Assembly (NCBI GenBank): GCA_004017535.1
Contig: SAJS01000024.1
Span: forward strand, 1 to 64,000
Direction: 5' to 3'
Source of the DNA: Mesorhizobium sp.
GTDB taxonomy: Bacteria; Pseudomonadota; Alphaproteobacteria; Rhizobiales; Rhizobiaceae
Length of the DNA stretch: 64,000 nt
Position 1 is the first letter of the stretch; every line of letters begins with the position of its first letter. Position numbers and translations under genes: made by a program. Positions 9,324-18,063 of the stretch are shown here, one piece after another. The notes under the pieces are model-generated. The model was not told the DNA's origin, did no database searches, and saw nothing but the letters and a program-made list of their open reading frames with translations.

Positions 9324-10118
9324 GTGTTTTGGATGTTGGTTTTAGAGACGATTGCAAAGATACGTCGGCTGTCGCTGGTCCAGCGGAAGTCGATCAAAGC
9401 GATCTGCCGTGAGCTGAAGATCTCGCGCAAGGTGGTGCGCAAGGTCCTGCGTTCTGAGGAGACGCAGTTCCGCTACGAGCGCAAGCACCAGCCCTATCCC
9501 CGCATGGGAGCTCGGCGTGAGACGCTGGACCGGCTTCTGTCGGCGAATGCGGCCAAGCCGCAGCGGCAGCGGCTGCCGGTCGCTTCGACGGCTTCCATTG
9601 CATTCCCCCGTCGGTGTCGAAGACCTGCACGGTGCGCTTCGACAACAACAAATACTCGGTGCTGTCGAGTGCCGTCGGTCGGCCCGTCGAGATCCATGCT
9701 TGTGTCGATCGGATCGCATCCGCCAGAGGATGGCGTGGTCGTGGGAGAACACGTTCGCTCCTTTGGCCGCAACGAGGCCGTCTACGATCCCTGGCACACG
9801 GCGCGCGCCGTTCCTTGGCTGGGTCCTGCGGTCGGCAATGGAGAAGGTGCGGCGCAGCTCAAGGCGGTTGATGACGTCGACCGGCAGATGGTGTTGATCC
9901 TCACCTGGGTGCTGACCGACGGATTGAGCGCGGTCGAGGCCGCCTGTCAGGAAGCCATCGAGCACGGTGCATCGTCGGCGCCGGTGATCCTCAACATCCT
10001 GGCCCGCAGCCGCGATCCGGCGCCGGGCACGATCCTTTCCATTCCCCAGGCGCTGGAGCTAGCTCACGAGCGGTCGCCGACTGCGCCCGCTATGACAGTC
10101 TCAGGAGGACAAACAGCC
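9324..10118 (+). pseudogene. istA: istA transposase, internally deleted
   Basis: The N-terminal helix-turn-helix 'SIKAICRELKISRKVVRKVL' is intact. The central catalytic DDE region is missing, and the sequence jumps to the C-terminal beta-barrel type block 'TCTVRFDNNKYSVLSSAVGR' in another frame and then to 'LILTWVLTDGLSAVEAACQE' back in the first. A frame stays open by chance through the joints. Confidence 0.72.
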
Positions 10119-10445
10119 ATGGAACGCACCGAGGTACTGGAACTGATGGGAGCGCTGAAGCTCTACGGAATGCGCAGAGCCTATGACGAGATCATGGGCG
10201 CGTCGCCATCAAGCGACGGCACGAGCCGCCCAGGATTGTCGGTGATCTCTTGCAGGCCGAGATATCGGAGAAGCAGGCCCGCTCCATCAAATACCAGTTC
10301 GCTGTCGCCAAGTTGCCGCTGGCCAAGGACATCGACGACTTCGACTTCGCCGACACGCCGGTCACCCCCTGATGCGCGATCTCGCCCGGCGGCGCCTTCG
10401 TCGCCGATCAGCGCAACATCGTCCTGGTCGGCCGCCTTCACGGGT
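10119..10445 (+). pseudogene. istB: istB helper ATPase, truncated
   Basis: Starts with a good ribosome site (AGGAGGAC, 10103-10110) and 'MERTEVLELMGALKLYGMRR'. A frameshift near 10200 moves homology to 'RIVGDLLQAEISEKQARSIK', 'FAVAKLPLAKDIDDFDF' and 'NIVLVG' before the Walker A region, where it ends. Confidence 0.72.
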
Positions 10446-10488
10446 CACCCAACTCGCGCGGAAGGTCGACCGCATTGTGACGGGCGCG

Positions 10489-10521
10489 TGTCGACTTCCC
10501 AACAATGTCAGACAGGAGACA
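10489..10521 (+). promoter_or_regulatory. Two tandem NifA upstream activator sequences
   Basis: TGT-N10-ACA occurs at 10489-10504 and again at 10506-10521. The pair is centred about 78 and 95 bases upstream of the start site predicted from the -24/-12 element at 10567, which is normal for NifA sites. Confidence 0.75.
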
Positions 10522-10566
10522 CAACGCTATCGGAGCGATCGCATTGCCCGAAATGATTTTCCCAGT

Positions 10567-10582
10567 TGGCACGACAATTGCG
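10567..10582 (+). promoter_or_regulatory. Sigma54 (-24/-12) promoter
   Basis: TGGCACGACAATTGCG matches the RpoN consensus TGGCACG-N4-TTGC at every position, with GG and GC ten bases apart. It lies 43 bases before the peptidase ATG and 45 bases after the second NifA site. Confidence 0.82.
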
Positions 10583-10624
10583 GTCCTATGCGCAAAAGCA
10601 AACTAGACCTGAGAGCCGCACCGC

Positions 10625-11253
10625 ATGAATGTAGCCTCCCAATATCTGCCGCTTGTGGCGCATCACGAAGCCGGGCACGCGGTGGCCGCCATCGTTTTGC
10701 ACCGTCAGATGTTCGACGACGACCGTGAACTCCCTGCTTTCTCAAGTGTTAGTATTTACCCCCACGCCGGTGACGGAGAGTGCGGTGGTGTTGTCGAAGG
10801 CGCGGGTTTTTATTTAGCGCAAGGATTCACCTCGAAGCGAAAGCCGATTTTCGAGGACGATATGGATCGATGTTGGAACGCGATGATGCGATCCGGGAGA
10901 TAGTTGCGTGTCTGGCAGGTCCTTTTGCAGAATCCGCATTCGAAGGCTATCTGGACCCGCGCGATATGGCGATGAATGCGTCCGATGGGAATGAGGGGAG
11001 CAGCGACTACGCGGATGCCAAGCGAATCTATGGTGAGTTGCGGTTCCTGATGCCGCGCCGCCCCGATTGGGGGCGGATCGAAGATTGCACGGCCCGGCTA
11101 GTACTCGATCACTGGTCGGCCATCGAAGCATTGGCCGCGCATTTGCTGGTCAAGTATGATCTCCAATTCGATGAGGCTCTGACGATTGTTGCGCCGCATC
11201 TTCCGCCCATGCCAGCAGCTACGCCGCCAGAGCGTCATCCGCAGCCTGCTTGA
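10625..11253 (+). pseudogene. Stand-alone M41-like zinc peptidase, one frameshift
   Basis: Read across one shift this is about 209 residues. The zinc motif HEAGH ('AHHEAGHAVAAIVL') is near residue 14. The second block, in another frame, reads 'IREIVACLAGPFAESAFEGY' and 'SSDYADAKRIYGEL', which resembles the FtsH-type M41 domain with its third, acidic zinc ligand, but no AAA ATPase domain is present. The first frame ends at 10903; the second is usable from an ATG at 10870, so either one gene has suffered an indel near 10868 or two products are made. A NifA/sigma54 promoter lies directly upstream, so nodule expression is expected. Typed as a pseudogene because of the shift; a sequencing error would restore it. 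Confidence 0.6.
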
Positions 11254-12180
11254 TCAGCCATTCGATGTGATTTGACCACATCTGCAACACCTCGCGCTTC
11301 TCCTTGACGTTGCTATAGAGATTGTAGATTTCGCCAATGTCTGTCAAGGACGCCGCCTTGTGTTCACTATGTGCTCGATGACGTGTGGCAATACCTGCCG
11401 CCTGCCGAGATTTGTCGCGAGCGTCCTGCGCAGATCGTGAAGGGTCCAGTTCTCCAAAGCCACCCCGTCAGTATTGACCTTGCCGTCTAGAGCCTTCTTG
11501 CCCTTCGCGTAGCCTGAGAAGTGGCTTCTTTCGTTGCCCCTCGCAGGGAAAAAAACGTGTCATTGGTCTTCGGTACCGACTGGGGGACCGACACCGCCAG
11601 TGTGGACAGCGGAATAAGCGTAGGCTCTTCGTTCTTCGTGCGGTCACCCGATAGTTCCATGTTCCGGCTTCAAGGTTGAGGACCAACGCATCGCGGCAAC
11701 TTCCGTACGCCTCTGTCCGGTCAGAATGAGCAGCTTGACGATGGAGCCGAACGAATAGCCGATATCGCCCGGTTCGGGCTCACAGCCCGTCCATATAGCC
11801 GCCAGTTCGGCATCGTTCACCACTCGCTTGCGCTTGACGATCGGGGCCGGATCCGGATTTTCCAATCCCTCGCGGGGAAACCGCGATGAGCCGTTGCGGC
11901 GGTTTGCGACACCAGTTGAAAAATGCCCGCATACACCAGAAGGCCGTGTTAGCCGCTTGCGGGTGACCCCCGGCGACGATCTTCTTGGTGATGTTAGCAA
12001 TGTCGGTGTCGATCACATGGTGGATAGAGCGACTCCCGAGGGCAGGCACAAGATACCGGTTCAGGCTGGCCTCGACCAGTGCGGTGTTTTGAGGGTCGTT
12101 ACTCGGCGGCCTGGAGGTGACCGCCATCGCCGTCCTCGGTATCGTCAGCGCTGATATGCGCCTGATCGGCAAGGAAGGCT
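11225..12180 (-). pseudogene. Phage/island-type tyrosine integrase, broken
   Basis: Segments in three minus-strand frames follow integrase order: N-terminal SAM-like domain ('LVEASLNRYLVPALGSRSIH', 'IANITKKIVAGGHPQAANTAF'), then 'SIVKLLILTGQRRTEVAAMRW', then the catalytic 'WTLHDLRRTLATNLGRRQVL' (HxxR box) and 'VIEHIVN'. Several frameshifts separate them. It faces the peptidase gene and shares its 3' end region. Confidence 0.78.
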
Positions 12181-12229
12181 GGCAGTTCCGATGGAGCTAT
12201 GCTGGAATTTGGGTGACGAGGCTGATCAA

Positions 12230-12540
12230 GCGGCGCTCTGCGGCTTCGTTTCGATGACCTCGATTCCGTCCAGGAACCTGGCACCTGCGATGAGTTTCGG
12301 CAACTGATTTTGTCCTTTCAATCGTGCCACCTCCTGGCCGCGGCAATGACCAGCTTGAAGACCATCAGCTGGGCGATTTTCCAGGATAGCGAGCCCTTGC
12401 TACGCACCGTGCGATGGCGAACGGTTGCAAAGACGCTTTCGATGGGATTGGACGATCGCAGATGATCCCAGTGTTCGGCGGGGAAATCGTAGAGCGCCAG
12501 CGACGCATTCTGATCTTTCGTCAGTCAGTCGACCGCCTTG
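12230..12540 (-). pseudogene. IS256-family transposase, C-terminal fragment
   Basis: The minus strand reads 'YDFPAEHWDHLRSSNPIESV' and 'FATVRHRTVRSKGSLSWKIA' then 'LMVFKLVIAAARRW', the typical C-terminal end of an IS256/mutator transposase. The rest of the gene is missing or degraded to beyond recognition. Confidence 0.78.
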
Positions 12541-13181
12541 GCATACGCTTCGGCCTCCATCTCGATCGCATGCGCAAGCAATTTGCGCGCGCCGCTGCGA
12601 AGTACATCCGTCGGGGTATCATCGATTTCGTCGGGCTGACGAAGGCGAACAATGTGTTGATAGTCTCGTTCATGGCATATCACTCTCCTTGAGAGGTACT
12701 GGCAGGCTTCATCACCCGCCTCGATACGCCGCTCTCCTCAAGCCGTCATCATCCAGTTTCCGCCATGGCTCCCCCTGATTGATCCGCTTCACCTGTGCAA
12801 CTGCACAGGCTGCCCTAGCGGGGAGATTGGCCTCCAATGGCGAAAACTTGCCGCAGGAGACCCTCCGATGACCGTGCCTATGGCGCCGCCGCTACGACAA
12901 CTTGCCGACAAGCAGCGTGCGATCCACTGCCGCGCTACTGCGCCTTCAAGGGACGTCTGGATCGCGACGCAGGAGCCGATGACCGTTACGGAATCAATTC
13001 CAGGTCGCGCTGGCCGTCGCTGTGCCCGTTCGACGGTCTGGTGGCAATTTGGGCACATCTTCTGTCGCCGACAGTGGCGATGGCTGACGCTTCAACGAAA
13101 CGGGGTCTTCGACGTCTGCTGCCTTCGCCGATGCTTTGCGAAGTGGCATAATGTTTCGACGCACGCAGGCGCGGGCAGGGG
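12541..13181. other. No recognisable gene
   Basis: Open frames exist on both strands but none shows a family signature or a good ribosome site. The left part may continue the degraded IS256 element. Confidence 0.4.
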
Positions 13182-13992
13182 ATGTCAGTCATGAATCTCC
13201 TGACTGGCGCGGATCAGGCCGATTGGCGGGATGAAAGATCATACGACTACACCGCTGGCCTGACGCTGCGGGAATGGGCTTGGGAGTTCTTACGCCGCAA
13301 TCCAGCGTTCCAGCGCGATCTGACCGCTGCGCGCCAGCATTGCAAGACTTGGTCTCTCCAATCCTTTCTCGATATGGTCGCGTCGGCCGGCGACCTGTCA
13401 CGCTGGGGTGTTCTGTTTCGCGGAGTCTTGTGGCCGCGCTTCGGTCGTATTCTGGTGTCCGCTCTGGTGCGTCCATGTGCTGCCGGTCATTGCGGAACGG
13501 TTGCCTGCCTCGTCGCCGACACCGCCGTTCGAACTCTCGGCATTGCCCTGTCGTGCAACCGTCCTGCTGGCGCCCGACAAGAGCCAGCATGTTCTTCTTC
13601 GCAATGCGGACCACGCGCTGCAGCTCGCCGTCTCGGGCGCGAATATCCTCCACCCTGTTTGCCTGCATACGCAAGCCATCTGGCCCGCGGTGCTTTTAAA
13701 GCATCGACTGAGGGGACTGGAGTGCCTCAATGCTCTCAGTCTAGGGCAACAGTTGCCCCCCCGCTTGTTTGCGCCGGAAAAGCGCGGCGTCCGTTTGTCC
13801 TTCGTTCTTCGTGCGCTCGACGGTTCGCTCGCCGGAGCACCTCATCGCGAGCTCGCCGAAGTTCTCATCGGTCAACGGCGCGTCCATGCCGACTGGGCGG
13901 ATCCTCGCGATCATCTGCGCGACCGCATCCGTCGGGCCGTCTCGCGTGGCCGCGCGCTCATGAATGGTGGCTACAGAGATTTCCTAATTTGA
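13182..13992 (+). CDS. DUF6499-DUF2285 protein, FseA-like, read through a +1 shift
   Basis: Frame A from ATG 13182 gives a DUF6499 domain ('ADWRDERSYDYTAGLTLREW', 'AWEFLRRNPAFQRDLTAARQ'). The rest of the family homology lies in the +1 frame up to a TGA at 13990-13992: 'VLPVIAERLPASSPTPPFEL', 'RATVLLAPDKSQHVLLRNAD', and the DUF2285 block 'VRLSFVLRALDGSLAGAPHR' ending 'GRALMNGGYRDFLI'. The natural joint is at CTG-TTT-CGC (13413-13421), where tRNA-Phe on UUU can slip to UUC. In the M. loti R7A element ICEMlSym the excision activator FseA is made from a DUF6499/DUF2285-type pair by programmed +1 frameshifting (established); that this copy does the same is inference. Both halves look undamaged. 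The downstream half could also start at GTG 13408. Confidence 0.7.
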
Positions 13993-14473
13993 AAAGCGAC
14001 AGTCCGCGCTGTGCGTCGGTGGATGAACGTTCGCTCGCAGCTGTACCCGTCACCAACAGTTCGCCCGCCGACAGGACTGCATGGCGCCTTGCAAGGTGCG
14101 CTCTGGTCTAGCTTGTCGATGCCGAAATGAGATGGGCGAGGGTGCCAAGGCGGTGGTTCATTAGGGCCGGCCTCGACCTGGACGCACATCATTGGTCGGA
14201 AAGCGGCGTGCACCGCAATGTCGCCATAGCAGCCAAGATCCTTTGAGTCCGGACCTGCAGTCCTGTTGGACCGGCGGGTGCAACAATATGGAGGGATTTG
14301 AGGCCTCACACCGTTCCCTGGTCGACAGCTCGGTCAACATAGCACCCACCGCTTGATTATGGAAATGGTGTGCCTGGAGTGCAGCGAGTAGCGGCTTGCT
14401 GCGCACTGTCCTAAGAATAGCAGTCATGACCCGTCTGGGCGTCTCCAACACGACGATTCAACCGCTTGGGCAT
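13993..14473. other. No recognisable gene
   Basis: Several short frames on the minus strand, none with a family match I recognise. The stretch ends at the tandem NifA-type sites. Confidence 0.4.
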
Positions 14474-14506
14474 TGTCGCATATCCCACAATGTAGAATGC
14501 GCAACA
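14474..14506 (+). promoter_or_regulatory. Two tandem NifA upstream activator sequences (second locus)
   Basis: TGT-N10-ACA at 14474-14489 and 14491-14506. The 17-base offset is identical to that of the pair at 10489-10521, and both blocks contain CCCA(A)CAATGT at the joint, so the two may share ancestry. Confidence 0.72.
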
Positions 14507-14550
14507 GGGCAAAAGCTGATCCATCGGCGGTTTATCAATGCTTTTTGGCT

Positions 14551-14566
14551 TGGCACGGCCCATGCA
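14551..14566 (+). promoter_or_regulatory. Sigma54-type promoter
   Basis: TGGCACGGCCCATGCA has the full -24 element and GG-N10-GC spacing; the -12 element is ATGCA rather than TTGCA. It begins 44 bases after the second NifA site, against 45 bases at the first locus. Confidence 0.68.
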
Positions 14567-14625
14567 ACGCAATCGGCAAAAGGCGCACGAACTGAGTGGC
14601 CCATCGGCCCTAGGAGCGCTGACTT

Positions 14626-14817
14626 ATGCCCTCCCAAGGCATGTCCGGCCCGGCAGCGAGCTCAGTCGCCTGCCGGGCATCCGTGTTTCAGGTCAACGGC
14701 GTTTGGAACTTCCAATTAGGTGGCGGCATTGACCGCAGGCCGCCCCCCGGTGGGGCGGAGAGACAGTGCAGCAGGTTTCAAATCCCGCCCATGCAAAGAT
14801 ATTTCATTTCCAGATAG
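14626..14817 (+). CDS. Small ORF downstream of the NifA-type promoter
   Basis: 63 codons with an AGGAG at 14612-14616 upstream of the ATG. The product starts 'MPSQGMSGPAASSVACRASV' and has no family I recognise. The last third crosses the GC-rich hairpin at 14742-14760 and overlaps the 3' end of gabD on the other strand. It may be a true small protein, or the promoter may drive a non-coding transcript of about 170-240 bases that is antisense to the end of gabD. Confidence 0.35.
   Translation: MPSQGMSGPAASSVACRASVFQVNGVWNFQLGGGIDRRPPPGGAERQCSRFQIPPMQRYFISR
14742..14760. terminator. GC-rich hairpin between gabD and the small transcript
   Basis: CCGCCCCCCGGTGGGGCGG folds into a 7-bp stem with a 5-base loop. 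There is no clear T-run on either side, so it may be an inefficient or Rho-assisted terminator for gabD on the minus strand or for the plus-strand transcript. Confidence 0.45.
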
Positions 14818-16283
14818 TCCTCGAGGCCATGACGGGAACCCTCCCGCCCGATGCCGGATTGTTTGATCCCGCCAAACGGTGCCGCCTCCGAGGACATGCG
14901 TCCCGTGTTGATGCCAACCATGCCATATTCCAGAGCCTCTGCCACACGCCAGACCCGCTTCAGGTTTGAGGCATAGAAGTATGCGGCGAGGCCGTAGATC
15001 GTGTCATTGGCCTCGCGCACGACCTGATCCGCATCGTTGAAGCGAATGATCGGCGCGAGCGGCCCGAATGTCTCCTCTTGCGCGACTGCCATGACGCTGG
15101 AAATCTCGGTGAGGACCGTGGGTTCGAAAAACGTGCCATTCTTGCCGATACGCTGGCCCCCGCATCGTATTGTGCCGCCTTTCGCAATGGCATCTGCGAT
15201 GTGAGACTCGATCTTGGCCAGAGCATGCTTGTCGATGAGCGGTCCGATGTCCACTCCGGCATCGAATCCGTCGCCAACCGACAAGTGCCGGATTCTTTCC
15301 ACGAATTTCTTGACGAACTCATCGTGAACGCTCGATTGGACGTAAATGCGGTTCGCGGAAACGCAGGTCTGGCCGGCATTGCGGAACTTCGCCTGGACCG
15401 CACCGTCAACAGCACCGTCAATGTCGGCATCATCGAAGATGATGAAAGGTGCATTGCCGCCGAGTTCAAGGCTGACCTTCTTGATCTGGTCAGAGCACTG
15501 ACGCATCAGCAGCCGTCCGACCTCGGTCGAACCGGTGAAGCTGATCTTTCGAATCTTGGAATTGGTGCAGAGTTCACGGCCCACGCGATCACCTTCGGAC
15601 GCATAGATCAGGTTGACCACGCCATCGGGAAAGCCGGCCTGATGGGCGAGGGCGAACATTGCGCCAGCCACGAGCGGCGTCTGTTCAGCGGGCTTGAGCA
15701 CGATTGTGCAGCCCGCAGCCAAGGCCGGCGAGATTTTGCGCGCCACCATGGAGGCCGGGAAATTCCATGGCGTGATCGTGCCAACAACGCCGATGGGCTG
15801 CTTGATCACTAGCATTCGGCGGTCTGTCGAGGGTGCCGAGATCGTCTCGCCATAGACGCGATTGGCCTCCTCGGCATACCATTGCAGATACGCCGCCGCA
15901 TGCGATACCTCTGAAATGGCTTCGGCAAGCGGCTTGCCCATTTCCGCAGTCAGAATCGCGGCGAGATCGCCTGCATGGTCGATGATCAGCTGATGCCATC
16001 GCCAAAGAACGTCGCTACGTTCTCGGGCCGTCAACGCGGCCCATCCCGACTGCGCAACATAGGCCTTGTCTACCGCAGCACGTGTCTCCTCCACGCCCAT
16101 ATCGGGAAGCTCTGCCAAAACTTCGCCGGTCGACGGATTGACGACCTCGAACGTCTTATTGCCAACTGGTCTGCCGAGTGCCGGCAGGCGGTCGATGGCT
16201 CCAAACAGGTGCGGGGATTTCAGACGGCGGATCATCGGCAGGCACAGGGGCAATACCGGATTCCTCCTCAACGCAGCGAACAT
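14778..16283 (-). CDS. gabD: NAD(P)-dependent succinate-semialdehyde dehydrogenase
   Basis: 501 residues of the aldehyde dehydrogenase superfamily, oxidising succinate semialdehyde to succinate in the GABA shunt. Seen: 'TPWNFPASMVARKISPALAA' and 'KPAEQTPLVAG' in the cofactor-binding domain, 'FTGSTEVGRLLM' Rossmann loop, catalytic Glu in 'SLELGGNAPF', catalytic Cys in 'NAGQTCVSANRI', and the C-terminal 'EETFGPLAPI'. Start is unsure: the strong AGGAGG of this region lies inside the frame and points to a TTG start at 16253, with ATG 16235 another option. In rhizobia GABA metabolism is linked to bacteroid carbon and nitrogen exchange. The gene appears whole. Confidence 0.93.
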   Translation of the reverse strand: MFAALRRNPVLPLCLPMIRRLKSPHLFGAIDRLPALGRPVGNKTFEVVNPSTGEVLAELPDMGVEETRAAVDKAYVAQSGWAALTARERSDVLWRWHQLIIDHAGDLAAILTAEMGKPLAEAISEVSHAAAYLQWYAEEANRVYGETISAPSTDRRMLVIKQPIGVVGTITPWNFPASMVARKISPALAAGCTIVLKPAEQTPLVAGAMFALAHQAGFPDGVVNLIYASEGDRVGRELCTNSKIRKISFTGSTEVGRLLMRQCSDQIKKVSLELGGNAPFIIFDDADIDGAVDGAVQAKFRNAGQTCVSANRIYVQSSVHDEFVKKFVERIRHLSVGDGFDAGVDIGPLIDKHALAKIESHIADAIAKGGTIRCGGQRIGKNGTFFEPTVLTEISSVMAVAQEETFGPLAPIIRFNDADQVVREANDTIYGLAAYFYASNLKRVWRVAEALEYGMVGINTGRMSSEAAPFGGIKQSGIGREGSRHGLEDYLEMKYLCMGGI

Positions 16284-16668
16284 CCAGGTCGACAGGCCGT
16301 CAGTGTGTATTCTGCACCAGTGGGTTCGTCGTAGGGCCTCGGCAAAGCAGCTGGTAGACCACGCTAGCCCGATGAAAAGACAGCAGTTTCGTTAGTTTGA
16401 GTGCCCGCGGTTCATCAATTGATGGATTGAGCAGTCGGATGTTTGCTTCATCCACCATGCCTGCTGGTGGCATGCGACTGAATTCTGCAAAAAGGCGGCA
16501 TACATGCTGAGGAGCGCCATTTCGGCGAGAGGCCGCCGGACCGCCAATGCCGCGCAAGGTCGGCGAAAACGACTCCGCGCGTCTGCATGATCTGCTTGGC
16601 CCACGGGCCTCCACATTCGCTCTTCCCACGAGAAGCCCCGATGAAGAAGGAAGGTGAGATGAGTTTCT
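16284..16668. other. No supported gene
   Basis: Minus-strand frames cover the gap between the M16 gene and gabD, but they lack recognisable domains and look out of keeping with their neighbours in composition. Confidence 0.4.
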
Positions 16669-18063
16669 TTACTCATCCTTGCCGCCCAGCGGCGGGCCGA
16701 CCACCAAAATGGCGGGCTCGGCCGAAAGCAGCTTTTTGGCCGCCGCCTTGACCTGTTTGAGCGTCACCCGACCGATGCTGCGGGCGCGACGCTGGTTGTA
16801 GTCGACGTCGGCCTTGTGAATCTGCAAATCCAGGAGCCGGTCTGCAATCGAGCGGGTCGAGCCCAGTTGGTCGATGGCATAGGCGCCGATCAGGTGCTTC
16901 TTCGCCGCCTTGAGCTCGGCCCCGGTCGGTCCTTGCTGCGCCATCTGCTTTACCACATCTCGCACGATGCTCAGTGTTTGGGCAGCGCAGTCCGAGCGTG
17001 TCTCTGTCGTAACCAGAAGCGAGTCAAGGGTTAGTTCAGAGCTGACGTGATAGGCAAGGCCGCGTTTTTGACGTACCTCCTCGTAAAGGCGGGAAGTCAA
17101 GTATGAGCCGCCAAGGATGTCGTTCAGCAGCACGGCCGCGTAGAAATCCGGCGCGCTAGGCTTCACGCCAGGCCAGGCCAACGTCAGCGAAGTCTGCGGC
17201 AGGTCGTAGTTCTCCTCCACCAGTTGACCGAGTTTCGGCGCGACATCGTAGACGGGGACGAGGGTTTGTTGCTCAGGCAAATCACCAAACAGCTGGTCAA
17301 GCCTTTCCCTCAACGTGTTCGCGTCAATGTCACCCACCACGGCAATATGGAGCCCGTCGCGAGCGAAAATGGCCTGGTGGAAGGCGCGGAGGTCGGACGG
17401 CGTGATGCCGGGGAGGCTCTCTTTTGTGCCTTCTCCCGGCCTTGAACAAGGATGCGCGCCATAGATCGCGCGCAGCCATTTGCGCTGAGCGATGGCGTTA
17501 GGGTCTCGCTCGCTGCCGACGATGCGGGAGACAATCTCGGCGCGGACGCGATCGATCGGCCCCTGCTCGAAGCGCGGCGCGTTCAGCGCGAGCCGAAGCA
17601 GGCCGAACGCCGCGTCCTGCTTTTTGGAAAGCATGCACATCGATCCGTAGATGTCGTCGCTTTGCGCGTCCAAACTCATTTCGGCGCCGGCATGGTCGAG
17701 CTTCACCTGGAAGGCATCGCTGTCGTAATGGCCAGCGCCTTCGATGAACAGGCCGGCCATCAGTTTGGCCATCCCCTCCTTCCCGACCGGGTCCTGCTTG
17801 GTGCCGCCCTTGAAGGCAAAGCCGATGTTGACCGTCATCTCTTGATTCTCCGTCTTGGGCAAGAGATAGCCCGTGGTCGAACGGTCGAACGCGAGATAGC
17901 GGGCGGCAACTGCTTTGATTTGCTCGGGGGTAACCTTGCGGATGCGCTCGGCGCTCGGCCCCATGCTGCGATGAACATCCAGGAGGTGAAGTCCGAAAAG
18001 GGCATCATCGCCTGGCTGGTGGAGGACCACACAGTGGAAATCGATTCGGCCGTTCCTCGACAT
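16669..18063 (-). CDS. M16-family peptidase partner (no zinc motif), N-terminus rearranged
   Basis: Pitrilysin-like M16 protein lacking HxxEH, so the non-catalytic partner of an M16 pair. From Met76 (ATG 17838) the sequence follows the family: 'FAFKGGTKQDPVGKEGMAKL', 'FQVKLDHAGAEMSLDAQSDD', 'SYLTSRLYEEVRQKRGLAYH'. The 75 residues before it are not the normal N-terminus: they hold an unrelated-looking stretch and then 'KVTPEQIKAVAARYL', which is the normal C-terminal end of the upstream M16 gene. The expected start of this gene, 'MNIQEVKSEKGIIAWLVEDH', is found on the opposite strand at 17971-18045. The protein may still be made from an internal start, but lacks its first strand and any export signal. 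Confidence 0.8.
   Translation of the reverse strand: MSRNGRIDFHCVVLHQPGDDALFGLHLLDVHRSMGPSAERIRKVTPEQIKAVAARYLAFDRSTTGYLLPKTENQEMTVNIGFAFKGGTKQDPVGKEGMAKLMAGLFIEGAGHYDSDAFQVKLDHAGAEMSLDAQSDDIYGSMCMLSKKQDAAFGLLRLALNAPRFEQGPIDRVRAEIVSRIVGSERDPNAIAQRKWLRAIYGAHPCSRPGEGTKESLPGITPSDLRAFHQAIFARDGLHIAVVGDIDANTLRERLDQLFGDLPEQQTLVPVYDVAPKLGQLVEENYDLPQTSLTLAWPGVKPSAPDFYAAVLLNDILGGSYLTSRLYEEVRQKRGLAYHVSSELTLDSLLVTTETRSDCAAQTLSIVRDVVKQMAQQGPTGAELKAAKKHLIGAYAIDQLGSTRSIADRLLDLQIHKADVDYNQRRARSIGRVTLKQVKAAAKKLLSAEPAILVVGPPLGGKDE
17968..18050 (+). other. Inverted fragment of the M16 partner gene
   Basis: The plus strand reads 'MNIQEVKSEKGIIAWLVEDH' followed by 'TVEID', which is the missing beginning of the minus-strand gene at 16669. 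It now lies reversed and between the truncated end of the upstream peptidase and that peptidase's displaced last 40 codons. Confidence 0.7.

Larger units (their letters stand above)
9218..10445 (+). mobile_element. IS21-family insertion sequence with internal deletions
   Basis: The left end shows two copies of a terminal-type repeat (TGATTTT-CGT...GGGACCC at 9218-9241 and 9253-9275), as IS21 elements have. Within it lie truncated istA and istB genes. No right end was found; the istB sequence stops near 10445. Confidence 0.72.
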
